Assembly (NCBI GenBank): GCA_036925085.1
Contig: JAUPFP010000001.1
Location: forward strand, 21,291,229-21,355,228
Direction of reading: 5' to 3'
Source: Brachycybe producta
Lineage: Eukaryota > Arthropoda > Diplopoda > Playtdesmida > Andrognathidae
Length of the DNA: 64,000 nt
In this document: positions 1 to 10,250 of the stretch, piece after piece
Layout: every line of letters begins with the position of its first letter
Position numbering within the stretch: the first letter of the stretch is position 1
Program-made: the position numbers and the translations under genes
The notes under the pieces: model-generated
Databases searched by the model: none
Seen by the model: the letters and a program-made list of their open reading frames with translations, nothing else
Told to the model about the DNA's origin: nothing

Positions 1-400
1 GTACATACCATGCTCGCGAGTCTGTTCTAGAACAGTTCGCGAACAGAAACGGAACCTGATCTAGACGGGAACTCGCGAACAGTTCTAGAGCTGTTCGCGT
101 GCAGAAATAGAAACAGAACCTGGTTTAGACGGGAGCTCGTGAACAGTTCTATAGAGCTGTTAGCGAACTGAGAGGTACATCAAAGAGTTGGTTCACGAAC
201 ATCTGCCGTACACAGAACCCGGTCTAGACATGAATGAGCCTCGTCTCGCCAGTTAATAATTATTACAAACAATGTGTGCAAATTTATTACAAACAAGCTT
301 AACAATGCGAACTCTTGACGAACTAACAAACAAAATCGCGAGAGCTGTTTGCTCGCGAGCAGCTCGCGAACAGTTAACGAGCGGTTCGCGAACATCTAAT
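1..400 (-). repeat. Edge of dispersed minisatellite element (GCTCGCGAACAG type)
   Basis: The segment holds diverged units of about 64 bp built from gctcgcgaacag, agaaacagaacctg and tctagacggga. Read on the minus strand it aligns along its length with the element at 33.84-35.1 kb, including the unique stretch with tttgtcaagagttcg and ccggcgagactcgc. It is therefore a partial copy of that element in the opposite orientation, cut by the window edge. The inner boundary lies near gaacatctaattt at about 395. Confidence 0.7.
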
Positions 401-689
401 TTTGGGCTGTAAACGGCTTGAAGTGGTTTTAGAGTGTAAACGCGTCTCGATCTCTCGACTATTCTATTTTAAATAATTTTACAATATTTTGAAATTTTCC
501 CGGCGAAAGGTTTATGTTGCAAAGTTCGTCTGATAGATGTCACTCTATTTGCAGTCTGTGCCGACCATAGATTGTCGAGTTCAAGACTTACAGCGCCGTC
601 TAGTGATTAAAATTATAATTTAACTTAGGTGGTTTTAAAGCGTAAAAAACGCCACTCGAACTGTTGATTAATCTGTGTTCCAGATGCAA
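400..689. other. No gene seen; degraded repeat flank
   Basis: This stretch is AT-rich without a credible frame. The part with ggttttaaagcgtaaaaaac and actcgaactgttgatt recurs next to the family D fragment at about 51.39 kb, so it may be an outer part of the same repeat. Confidence 0.4.
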
Positions 690-943
690 AATGAAAATAA
701 ACTTGAATATATTATAGATACTAGAAGGGTAGCTGAATCACTTAATGTAATTTTCATGTTAATATCTTTTAAAATAAACTTTTTATGGATAAAAATTAAA
801 AAATAACGTCTGCTTAAAGTTAGATCATTTTCAGACTGACATAAAAAAAAGGTTATTTTAAAAGATATCAACATGAAAATGCCATCTTAAGTAATAGAAC
901 TACCTTTCTAGTATTTAAAACACTTTTAATTTTACTTTTGAAT
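690..943. mobile_element. Family D palindromic MITE
   Basis: The two arms are inverted copies. The left arm carries tagaagggtagctgaatcac and then ttttcatgttaatatctttt. The right arm carries aaaagatatcaacatgaaaa and then acctttctagtatttaaaac. The same arms recur near 23.1, 25.0, 32.7, 47.8, 49.2, 51.5, 56.1, 57.0 and 60.3 kb. I see no coding capacity. The transposase superfamily is not known from this copy. Confidence 0.7.
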
Positions 944-960
944 GACGTAATTAGTAGGTT

Positions 961-1292
961 AGGGCTTGGTTATTTATGTAATATCAAGCGGATGTTTCTC
1001 TATTTGGAACCCAAGTGCCAAATATGAAGTTAACAATCCTCCTCCATTTTAGATCAACCAAAAATTATGGTTTTTTCTAACCATAAAAAGGCTTGTTAGA
1101 GGCTAGAACTCTACTTGACAACTGATAGTAACTAGACATCTAGCTAACCTCTAACCAGCCACTTTTGATTAGAAACAAAACCATAATTGAAGTTGTTCTA
1201 ATGATGATGATGATGATAATTACTTCCAAAATTGGCACTTGGGCCACAGATTGAGAAACATTTGATTGATATTGCATAAAAATCCGAGCCCT
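961..1292. mobile_element. Family F palindromic MITE, copy 1
   Basis: The inverted ends are agggcttggttatttatg on the left and cataaaaatccgagccctt on the right. Each is followed inward by atgtttctc and a tggc or ttgg cacttggg-like stretch. The element is flanked by TTA on the left and TTAA on the right, which suggests a TTAA-type target. Related copies lie at 15.66-16.97 kb and a fragment at 28.75 kb. Confidence 0.65.
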
Positions 1293-1744
1293 TAATGATG
1301 ATATTATTGTCATATGTAAACTTTGACTTAAGTTCTTTTTCATGTTTGGTTAACATGGCGTAATGTATACAATAAAAGGATGATGGCGCTTAAAATGGAA
1401 AGCAAACAAATTTAAGCAAAAAAAAAAAAAAAAAAACGAAGAGATTGGAGAGAAATAAAACGGAAAAAAAATTTCTTAGAACTGTTTTTAAGGATCGCTT
1501 TGAGGCGTTTTCTGTTTCATTGACTTTTAGGTCTCTATGTAAATTCCCATTGGAACAATACAACTTAAATTTGGCAACAAAAAATCATCCATTTTCTTTT
1601 ATTTTTGATCAAAAGATTTCTTTTTTGTTGTTTGTAACTTGAGGTCATGAGAAGGAGACTCTTTGGTTTTGTGGGCTGAAATTCAAGAAATTCAAGTTAT
1701 CACTTTAATTTAAACCATTTGGGCTTTATTCCACAAAACTACTA
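1293..1744. other. No gene seen; poly(A) run
   Basis: The stretch holds an A-run at about 1418-1435 and an open frame of 65 codons at 1445-1642 that resembles nothing I recognise. I treat it as noncoding. Confidence 0.5.
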
Positions 1745-1748
1745 GAGT

Positions 1749-2362
1749 AATGCCAGGGACACACGTGCAGAAAACGGGAAAGAAAACATGTAAGAAAACA
1801 GACAATTCTTCTGTTTTCAAGTGCAAGAAACAGAACAGAACCTGAGATATGGAGCTTTGCTCTCTTATCTTGTCTGTTCTTTCCTGTTTTCTGTTATAAA
1901 TGAACCAATAATAGGATTGACAGGCAATTAGAAATCGGGACGCGCAGAAGTTGGCTCTGCCCTTTTTATGACGACTGGCACCTTCTAATTGGTTTGTTGT
2001 GTTTTTTGACGTTGAAAAGGGCGGAGCATTTGACGTCAGACTGCATAACCAACCAATTAGAAGTTGCCTGTCGTCATAAAAAGGCGGAGCCAACTTCTGT
2101 TTGTCCCGATTTCTAATTGCCTGTTAGGATTGTAGCTTGCATGACATCATCAAACATTTTTGTAGATTCAAAGCAAACAACATGGCTGTGGAACACATGT
2201 TGTCTGTGTTTCACAATAGATGGCATGTCGTATTTCTGTTCTGCATGTGTGTTCATCACATGCGCAGAACAGAAAAAAAGAAAACGAACAGAATTTCTTT
2301 TGCTGCCGTGGTTTTCTTGTGTGTTTTCTGTTGTCTGTTTTTGCATGTGTGACCCTGACTTA
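1749..2362. mobile_element. Family L palindromic MITE carrying a nested Mutator-like MITE
   Basis: The outer inverted ends are tgccagggacacacgtgc on the left and gcatgtgtgaccctgac on the right. Inner arms are rich in acagaaaac and ttttctgtt. The right flank is TTAATAA. A 205-bp Mutator-like MITE interrupts it at 1920-2124, so family L is the older insertion. Confidence 0.65.
1920..2124. mobile_element. Mutator-like MITE copy 1 (about 205 bp)
   Basis: The element starts ACAGGCAATTAGAAATCGGG and ends with the inverse complement. It is nearly palindromic throughout, with the internal marks ccgcccttttt and accaattagaag. It is flanked by taggattg at 1912-1919 and 2125-2132. It has no ORF. Family members elsewhere in the window show perfect 9-bp duplications, which fits Mutator-like elements. 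Confidence 0.85.
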
Positions 2363-2364
2363 AT

Positions 2365-3045
2365 AAATTACAAGTTACAAGTAGTAGTAGTATCTGTAAA
2401 TATGGTCTCATAATGTTGAGTTCCACATAGAAACTGATGTCGTCTGATGACTGTAGGTGTCACTAATAACTACAACTACTACAGCATGTTGTTGAGCAAC
2501 AACATTTTGCCCTCCTGTGACGCCATTTTGTATGATGTCGAACATTGAAGCTAAAAAAAAAGATAATTTATTTGGCAGTTTTAGTAGCAAATTGACAAAA
2601 AATGACAATGGTAAAGGTTTGGGAGGAAGTTCTTAATGTTTGACCAGATGCTTCTTTTCTTTCAAAAAGCAACAAAATATTCACTCAAATTTGTTTTACC
2701 GACACTGAATTCACCTGTAAGCAATATGTTAGTAATTACAAGAGAAATGTAAATATTATAAGTTACAAGTAATGGTTTCAAGGAACACAATGTTTTATAT
2801 TAGTGGAATTTACAAGTGAATTCTCTTGTAATTATTAGTCCATACTTTTTGTGGGATAGGGCCGGGAAGAGAGGCTTCCAAGTTCCAACATAGAAAACCT
2901 ATGTTTTATTCTATAAAATCGAATAGGGTCTTACTGGTGTTGCACAATTATTGCACAATGAATAATTGCATGTGTTCTCTGAGGCTTATAGTTTCTGTTA
3001 GTTTTGTGCAGGTTGCATGACGAGTTTTAATATTGGAGATGTATT
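2365..3045. other. No gene seen; small inverted repeat
   Basis: The stretch is AT-rich. One short inverted repeat is visible: gaattcacctgtaa near 2708 pairs with tttacaagtgaattc near 2810, with gtaattacaagagaa and ttctcttgtaattat just inside. It may be a degraded MITE. Confidence 0.4.
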
Positions 3046-3049
3046 GTGC

Positions 3050-3611
3050 TTGGTTTATACTCCATAGCTGAGTGGCAAAGCCGCCTGCGAAGCTTCAAAA
3101 ATGATGGCAGAGCTTCAGATTTTTGCCTTCACCAGAAGGAAACACGGATACACAAATGGAGTTAACAAGTCACCACACCTTTTTTCTTCCAGAAGGGTTC
3201 AAGGGTTCTATTGTTTTGTATATCTGTTTCATAAGGTATAAAGGTTATAATACATGTATACATGTATTGTGAAGCTTGCAAGACCACATGTTTGTATGAA
3301 CAAGCTAAGCTTCAAGGAGCTAATTTTTTAGGAACTTCAAAGCTTGCAAATCTTAGCAACATTTGGAGTATAAACCCAGCTTTAAGGTAGGTTTATACTT
3401 CAAACTTTGCTAAGATTTTTCAAGCTTTGAAGCTCCTCAAAATGAACTCCCCAAAGCTTAGCTTGTTTATACAAACATTTTGTCTTGAAAAGTTGAACAA
3501 TTTCAAAGCTAGCTTCATGCTCTGGTGAAGGCAAAAAACCTGAAGCTCTGACGTCATTTTTAAATTTTCACAAGCTGCTTTGCCGCTTAGCTAGAGAGTA
3601 TGAACCAAGCC
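3050..3611. mobile_element. Family G: two head-to-head MITE copies
   Basis: Copy one runs from about 3050 (ggtttatactcc) to 3380 (ggagtataaaccc). Copy two runs from about 3388 (ggtttatacttc) to 3611 (agtatgaaccaagcc). The two are inverted relative to each other and share gctaagcttc and ttgccttcacca-type stretches, so the block is also one large palindrome. There is no coding capacity. Confidence 0.6.
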
Positions 3612-3616
3612 TTATA

Positions 3617-3918
3617 CCTAGTACACACCTGATAATTTAAATGCATTTAAATAATAAACGTGTTCTACAGAGCCCCGTGAAGGACAAACAAACAATATGT
3701 CGAATTCAATTTATTCAGTTAATTAATCTGAAAATATTGAGTTAATACTTAAATATAATTAAATAAACTATTTGACAAAATATTGATTTAGTAAATTTCA
3801 ATTTAAAATATTAATAATAAAGTCAATTTTTATTTGGTGCTCATGTCCTTAACTGGATTCCGTATAATTCACCTAAACACATTTAATTTGAATTCATTTA
3901 ACTCATGTGTGTACAAGG
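3617..3918 (+). mobile_element. Family E MITE copy 1, TA target
   Basis: The ends are CCTAGTACACAC and the inverse of GTGTGTACAAGG. Subterminal parts are tttaaataataaacgtg and cctaaacacatttaatttg. The dinucleotide TA flanks both sides (3615-3616 and 3919-3920), as expected for a Tc1/mariner-type MITE. Confidence 0.75.
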
Positions 3919-3925
3919 TATAATA

Positions 3926-4210
3926 CCTAGTATACACATCTGATAATTTAAATACATTTAAATAATAAACGTGTTCTACAGAGCCCTGTGAAGGACAAAC
4001 AAAACAATATATTGAATTCAATTTATTCAGTTAATAATCTCAAAATATTGAGTTTATACTTAAATATATATAAACTATTGATTTAATATTTCAATTTAAA
4101 ATATTAATAATAAAGTCAATTTTATTTGGTTCATGTCCTTAACTCGATTCCGTAGAATTCACCTAAACACATTTAATTTGAATTCATGTAACTCATGTGT
4201 GTGTACAAGG
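3926..4210 (+). mobile_element. Family E MITE copy 2, TA target
   Basis: This is a second copy in the same orientation, starting seven bases after the first. It has the same ends and TA on both sides. It lacks a few short blocks found in copy 1, for example in the stretch around atttaaaatattaataata. Confidence 0.75.
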
Positions 4211-4449
4211 TATTAGCCAATTTCAGTGCTGTTTTTTTTTCTTTCTCCAGATGATATTTTCACAGTTTAATAATATTTTATCAAGTGGAAACAGGGCCTT
4301 TAGGTATTTTATTCATTCTGCCTTTTTTATTTTGAATTTTTTGTTGCTATTTTATTTGATTCTTTGAAATGAGGTGCTTAACTGTTATTATTATTTTTTT
4401 CCTCTTCTTTTTGAATGATAAGTCTATAAGTAAATGTATGTTTAATAAC

Positions 4450-4476
4450 CACAAATAGACAGACAGACAGACAGAC

Positions 4477-4515
<39 letters not shown>

Positions 4516-4612
4516 AGAAAAAAAATTGTTCATTTTTCTGGTGTTCATTCTCTTATATTTCTTTAGCTGTGTACAAGATGATGATGATGATCATCATCAT
4601 CATCATCATCAA
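4450..4612. repeat. Microsatellites (GACA)n, (GA)n and (GAT)n(ATC)n
   Basis: A gacagacagaca run passes into (ga)n at about 4478-4511. At 4578-4611 GAT repeats switch directly to ATC repeats, making a perfect simple-sequence palindrome. Confidence 0.9.
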
Positions 4613-4929
4613 AATCCTCTTTAAAAGTTCTGTTCAGATTCTAAATGACATTTTTTTTTCAATAGATAAATCCTAGTTTATGAGGTTTTTTTCTCCCGAG
4701 CTTCATTCACTCTGCTGTGTATTTATTTGTGTAATATTCTTCAACATATAATAGCAATTGAAGTAGAAATATAAAATGAGTTTTTAATATCTTGTTATGT
4801 GACTTGAAATCTATCTTTACATAAAGAAAAAGCTTAGAAAAGTAAGCAAAAAAAACTTGGAGAGAGATAGAAATCTAATGGTAGCAAATCTATTTGAATC
4901 TAATATTAATTTTAGGACAAATGAATTAA

Positions 4930-5525
4930 AAGCTTGGTTGCGTATTTGCTTTCTGATGCTTTAAAGCTAGGCTTTGCAGTGCTTTTTGTGTTTTTCATGT
5001 TACTGCATTTTTACTTTCTGCAGCTTTAAAGCAAAGCATTGCATTGCTTTGTGTTGCTTTTTTGAAGCTTTAAAGCTAAGCTTTGCATTGCTTTTTTATA
5101 GCTTTTCATATTACTGCATTTTTGCTTTCTGCAGCTTTAAATCTAGGCTTTGCATTGCTTGGTGTTGCTTTTTTCTAGCTTTAAAGCTAAGCTTTGCATT
5201 GCTTTTTGTGCTTTTCATGTTACTGTATATGTACTTTCTGCAGCTTTAAAGCTAAGCTTTGGATTGCTTTTTGTAGCTTTTGATGCTACTACATATGTGC
5301 TTTCTGTAGTTTTAAAGCTATAAGCTTTGCAGTGTTATTTTATAGCTTTTCATTTTACTGCATGTTTACTTTCTGCAGCTTTGCATTGCTTTTTTATAGG
5401 TTTTCATGTTACTGCATTTTTGCTTTCTGCAGCTATAAAGCCAAGCTTTGCATTGCTTTTCGTAGCTTTTGATGTTACTGCATATTAGCTTTCTGAAGAT
5501 TTAAAGCTAAGCTTTTACATTCTAC
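4930..5525 (+). repeat. Irregular minisatellite, GCTTTGCATTGCTTT type
   Basis: Units contain ctttctgcagctttaaagc, taagctttgcattgctttt and cttttcatgttactgcat. Spacing between successive ctgcag motifs is irregular, about 54 to 111 bp. The unit often lacks stop codons, which explains a 91-codon open frame at 4974-5249. I do not consider that a gene. Confidence 0.8.
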
Positions 5526-6256
5526 ATTTTGAAGTGGAACTCAACCACTGTAACGTAGTTCGTGTGCCATGGCTTTTGCTCAAGTATGAGGCATAATTTA
5601 CGTCATAAATGACCAAAATTTTTAACTACTTCAGAAGAAGCTTAGAAACTGAACGCATCTATTTTAGCAATCTTGTAAACATGCACGCACACGCACGTGA
5701 CAAACACAAGCATCAAGTACTTCCGGCTGAACTTTTTATTCGGTTGAGCTATTTAATGTAATTTTAATGGCTGCCAAGATGGAGTAATAAAAAAAATCCA
5801 CTGAGATCCAATTAGTTTCTAGAATTCTCAATGAAATAAACAAGTTACCATGACACGATCATGAATCATAATAAAATTAACTAGATTTTTCAGTCGTTTT
5901 ATTATTATTATTATTATTATTTCACTACGTGAACTCAGCACTTCCGGCAATGAAAAAACATTTCCGTTTCCTTTTTTTCTTCTTGTTATTTACTCTTGAT
6001 GTAATATCAATACGGAAAAAATGTGTTTACTACAAGAAAAAAAAATCATTAGACAGCTCTTTTAGGCTCAGATCCCACAAGCAGAAAAAAAGCCGCCTGA
6101 AAATAGGATTTGTCTAATTAAAATAAAAATTCGGTTCTATTTATTTAACAGAATTGAAAGCAGAAAAAATGGCTTTAAAATCAATTTTTAATTTTTCTTT
6201 AAAACGAAATTTCTTCAACTTTTAAGATGGTTTTCATGAACAGCTGATTTTCAAAA
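5526..6256. other. No gene seen
   Basis: The stretch holds a short cttagaaactgaacgca motif (about 5640) that recurs near 49.44 kb, an ATT run at about 5903-5922, and a 62-codon frame at 5929-6117 with lysine-rich low-complexity content. I cannot support a gene. Confidence 0.4.
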
Positions 6257-6449
6257 CAGGCAAGTGTGCTCAGCACTAACTTTTTGTTTGCCCCGCCCTT
6301 TTATGAGCGTCAGACCACATATCAACCAAATAGAAATTGAAAAGGGGCGGAGCATGTGACATCAGACCAAGTAACTAACCAATTAAAAATTGATGACGCT
6401 CATAAAAGGGCGGAGCCAACGAAATTCTGAAGCTGTCTACAGATGCCTA
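6257..6449. mobile_element. Degraded Mutator-like MITE, variant subfamily
   Basis: It begins acaggcaagtgtgctcagca and has the internal marks ccgcccttttatgag, ggcggagcatgtgac and ataaaagggcggagcc. Its right end is gaagctgtctacagatgcct. The ends resemble the variants at 42.27 and 55.79 kb rather than the main 205-bp family. No clean target duplication is visible. Confidence 0.6.
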
Positions 6450-6501
6450 TTTTTTATTTGGGGGAAAAAAATACTTAATTGGCCAAAATCAAATTGACCT
6501 A

Positions 6502-6872
6502 AAGCCTCGTTTTCATGATAGTTGCTGTCATGAGAGCAACTATATCGCGAGAACTATCATCGTGAAGACGTGTTGTGATAGCACTATCACAACTATCTCG
6601 TTTAACTAGATAGTTGATAGTACTCTCGCGATAGTAATAGTTGTTGAGTGACCGCTTTGTAGGGAAATTTGGTTTCTGGAGAGAGAGACAGAGAATGAGG
6701 CAACACTGTTGTTGACTCAATGATATCTGTGAAGTAGACGTCACACTCATGTGACAGACAACTATCACGTTGCTTAAAGACTTGTAGACAGTTGCTATCG
6801 TGAGAGTGAACTATCGCAACTTTCATGACAGCGACTCTCATGAAAGAACTTTCGCCATGAAAACGAGGCTTA
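6502..6872. mobile_element. Family J palindromic MITE
   Basis: The inverted ends are aagcctcgttttcatg and catgaaaacgaggctt. The interior repeats actatc and gatagt on both arms. The right flank reads ttaa, which suggests a TTAA-type target, although the left side does not show it clearly. The next insertion begins 14 bp downstream. Confidence 0.6.
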
Positions 6873-6886
6873 AGCTATCGGGAACG

Positions 6887-7091
6887 ACAGGCAATTAGAA
6901 ATCGGGACAAACAGAAGTTGGCTCCGCCCTTTTTATGACGAACGTAACTTCTAATTGGTTGGTTATGTAGTCTGACGTCACATGCTCCGCCCTTTTCAAC
7001 GTCGAACCACACAACAAACCAATTAGAAGTTGCTGGTCGTCATAAAAAGGGCGGAGCCAACTTCTGTTTGTCCCGATTTCTAATTGCCTGT
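6887..7091. mobile_element. Mutator-like MITE copy 2, perfect 9-bp duplication
   Basis: It has full terminal inverted repeats ACAGGCAATTAGAAATCGGG and is 205 bp long. The flanks are tcgggaacg at 6878-6886 and tcgggaacg at 7092-7100, an exact 9-bp target-site duplication. This copy and those at 42.27 and 52.74 kb fix the 9-bp length. Confidence 0.9.
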
Positions 7092-7099
7092 TCGGGAAC

Positions 7100-7885
7100 G
7101 GCCGCAGTATATTTTATCTTGTATAAAAACATTTTAAAATTGTTGTAGATTTAATCAGTAGGTGGCGCTATTGTCTTTTATGAGCGATTTAATGATGCGG
7201 TTGAAAAAAACTTTTATGAACTTATTTTTTTCTTCTTCTCTCCACTAATATCTGAATGCTTTTTTATAAGCTCCTAAAACATTATATGGAAAAAAGTGTC
7301 TGAAAAGTTTTTTTTATGTGAAAACGATAAAAAATGGAAACTTTTTTGATGTCTTTCTAGTGTCATAGTTTCTATTTTTTTTTGTTAGGATATTTTTATT
7401 GGCTAGTTTTGTGGCTTGTATGGGGGTGATGTAGGGGAAGAGGGTGGAATGCCAATAAGAGCCTGGATAAGGGTTGGAGAGGTTGGGGGGAGGATGGAGT
7501 CAGAGGGGGGCGTGAACATCATGGGGGGTAAGATCTATAACTTCAACCATGAGTGACCAGGTTATAACATTTATTGATTTTTTTTTTGGAAAAGACTCCC
7601 TGTTGTGAGAGGTTGTTTTTTTTCTGTGACGATTTTGTCTCATTCACATACAGGCAAAATATGGCCAATGGCTGAAGCGTCGTCACATGATTTTAATATG
7701 TTCATCAATCATATTAACAACTTTGTTGTTGTTTTCTTTTTGTTGACACAATTGTTTAAAATGTAATTGTGTGAATGAAAAAGTTTAGTCCAATAAATAA
7801 ACTCCCCCCCCCACAAAAAAACTTGAGTTTCATAAAAAAAACTTCTAAGGGCCTTGGCATACAGACGGCTTTTGAAAGACTTTTT
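7100..7885. other. No gene seen
   Basis: The stretch has poly(T) runs and a G-rich part at 7420-7535. A short frame at about 7775 runs into the next hAT fragment and is not credible as a gene. Confidence 0.4.
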
Positions 7886-7888
7886 GGT

Positions 7889-8093
7889 AGAGGTGAGACG
7901 AATCCTAAATTTTCTCAAATCCGAATCCTAACTGGCTCTCGAATCTCCCGAATCTCGAATCCTTCATATAAGAATCCTATATTATTCATTAAGAAGATGC
8001 AAATAAATGAAATAATATTAAATATGAAATCATTAAATTATTAATAATAATAATAAACAAGTGTGGCACTCAGGGTCGCCACAAGGTGATAAT
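7889..8093 (+). mobile_element. hAT-type MITE fragment (TAGAGGTGGGACGAATCC family)
   Basis: It begins tagaggtgagacgaatccta and continues with the family marks tattattcattaagaag, attattaataataa and gtggcactcagggtcgccac. It stops near gtgataatatttggtg, where the minisatellite begins. Only the left half of the family is present. Confidence 0.7.
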
Positions 8094-8333
8094 ATTTGGT
8101 GATTAGGCCAAATGGAATAACACATACAATATAAAGTATGATTAGGCCAAAAATGGAATTAAGACAATAAAATCTACAGGGTGTCCATAAAGTATTTCCC
8201 TGATTACAAAAATCCACTGTACACAAACTATGCAAGTTACAAGAAAACGGTTTTCACACTCATAAAGTTTTTTTCCTGCCCGGTTTTCCAGCCCGTAAAC
8301 AGTCCAGGCGGCGCTGCGGTCATCAAAACCAAA

Positions 8334-8545
8334 ATGGCGTCGTTGCAATAGAAAGTGCACAGTGTTTTGTGGTTTCATGAAACGAAATCAGCAACTACGG
8401 TTCAGCGAAACTTTAGAACGAAATATCGACGACAACCACCGGATGTTAAAAGCATTAAACAGTGGTACCTGAATTTTAAAGAGACTGGTAGTGTTGGAGA
8501 TTGGAAAAGAACTGGGCGACCAACTGTGACTCAAGCCAATGTTGT
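8334..8545 (+). pseudogene. Transposase N-terminal fragment (DUF4817-like helix-turn-helix), left arm
   Basis: Reading from ATG at 8334, the frame gives MASLQ, then a TAG stop at codon 6, then continues through VLWFHETKSATTVQRNF and PPDVKSIKQWYLNFKETGSV to GRPTVTQANV. From memory this matches the DUF4817 / mariner-like N-terminal DNA-binding region found in many arthropod and other invertebrate genomes. Everything after about residue 70, including the DDE catalytic domain, is absent. It joins the opposite copy directly. Confidence 0.7.
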
Positions 8546-8696
8546 CCTCTTTAAACTTCAGATACCACTGTTTAATGCTTTTAACATCCGGTGGTTCTCG
8601 TCGATATTCCGTACTAAAGTTTCGCTGAACTGTAGTTGCTGATTTCGTTTCATGAAACCGCAAAACACATTGCACTTTCTCCTGCAACAACGCCAT
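8546..8696 (-). pseudogene. Transposase N-terminal fragment (DUF4817-like), right arm
   Basis: The minus-strand frame from 8696 begins MALLQEKVQCVLRFHETKS and runs through IKQWYLKFKE before switching into the other arm. Unlike the left arm it has no stop at codon 6, so the two arms diverged after or during the inverted duplication. It covers only the first half of the HTH region and cannot make an active transposase. Confidence 0.7.
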
Positions 8697-9475
8697 TTTG
8701 GTTTTGATGAGCTGGAAAACCGGGCAGGAAAAAAACTTTGAGTGTGTCTACAAATAGGTGAAAACTGTTTTCTTGTACTTTGCATAGTTTGTGTACAGTT
8801 GATTTTTGTAATCAGGGAAAGACTTTATGGACACCCTGTATAATTAGGTAAAATAGAATTAGAGACAATAAAAATGAGAATTAGGCAAAATGGAATAACA
8901 CAATAAAAACTCTAATTAGGCCAAAATGGAATGAAACAAAATCTAGTTAGGTAAAATGGAATTAGAAACAAATAAAAATTAGAATTAGGCGAAATGGAAT
9001 AACACAATATAAAGTATAATTAGGCCAAAATGGAATTAAGACAATAAAATCTACAATTAGGTAAAATGGAATTAAAGACAATCAAAATCAGAATTAGGCA
9101 AAGTGGAATAACCCAATAAAAAGTATAATTAGACCAGAATGGAATTAAAAAAATAAAACCTACAATTAGGCAAAATAGAATAACAAAATAAAAGGTATAA
9201 TTAGGCCAAAATGGAATAAGACAAAATCTACAGTTAGGTAAAATGGAATTAGAGACAAATAAAAATTAGAATTAGGTGAAATAGAATAACACACTATAAA
9301 GTATTAGGCCAAAATGGAATTAAGACAGTAAAATCTACAGTTAGGTAAAACAAAATTTAGAGACAATAAAAATCAAAATTAGGCAAAATGAAATAACAAT
9401 AAAAATCAAAATTAGGCAAAATGAAATGACAATAAAAAGTACGATTAGGCCAAAATGGAATTAGGCAATATGAGG

Positions 9476-10209
9476 AATTACCATCAGTACAATGTAATAA
9501 ATAACAACAAACAAAAATGATTTCACAATCAAAATGTAATGTTCTGAATATTTTGATTTTTTCTTTGTTGTTGTTTGGCTGTTTAACAAAACCGGAAGCT
9601 GTAGATTGATTTTGTCTGAAAATGTTTGCAGTGATTGCCTACTTAAAGGGGTGTGGAGAGACTACTATTTTTTTTTTTTTTGGCAAGATCTCCTATAATG
9701 GCTTCATGTATATATTGAAGTACTATATATATTGGCATTCATGAATACCAATTATCCTCCATAAAACCATTGTTATTTTGCCTCAAGAATGGATTTTTTT
9801 TATATATACAAAAAATATATTATGAAAGAGTACTTGATTATTATTTTTTCTCTCTCTTTCTCCATTCTTAGATTCTCCCCTCAAACCAACCCCCCTCCTC
9901 TTTTTTCTAAATATATTCTTTTCTTTATTATTGTGATGACGCGACAAAAAAAATCATCTCTTGTTATAACTTATGATGATCATGTTGCGTGATTTTTCTA
10001 TCTTATTTTTTCTCACTCGAATTTCTCTTTTGTATAAAAAAAAGTAATGGTGACAATAGATGATGAGGGGTGGTGGAGGGTAATTTTTTTCTTCTTTTAG
10101 CTTTTTTTTTCAATATAACTATCAATTTATTCACCGTCAATATTTTTTAGTTATCATCAACAATTATAAATTGGAACGCCTTGAGAGTATTTTTTTTATC
10201 TCTCTTTTA

Positions 10210-10250
<41 letters not shown>

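Larger units (their letters stand above)
8177..8838. mobile_element. Fold-back mariner-like element with inverted transposase 5' ends
   Basis: Ends are CAGGGTGTCCATAAAGT and its inverse. The dinucleotide TA lies on both sides (8175-8176 and 8839-8840), so a Tc1/mariner-type transposition put it into the surrounding minisatellite. The arms (about 365 and 294 bp) are head-to-head copies of the same parent 5' end: untranslated leader, start codon and the first 50-70 codons of a transposase-like protein. No catalytic domain remains. A transcript through it would fold into a long hairpin. Confidence 0.85.
8095..9475 (+). repeat. Minisatellite (AATTAGGCCAAAATGGAAT), interrupted
   Basis: Units of about 25-30 bp (gattaggccaaaatggaatt, agacaataaaatctac, aattaggtaaaatggaatt, agagacaataaaa) repeat as a higher-order period of roughly 110 bp. 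The array is split by the fold-back element at 8177-8838. The sequences on its two sides join to restore the array. Confidence 0.85.

Noticed and set aside
1920-2124. CRE-like TGACGTCA in Mutator-like MITEs as a promoter element
   Set aside because: It is a fixed part of the MITE centre in several copies with no nearby transcription unit; a repeat explanation is enough.
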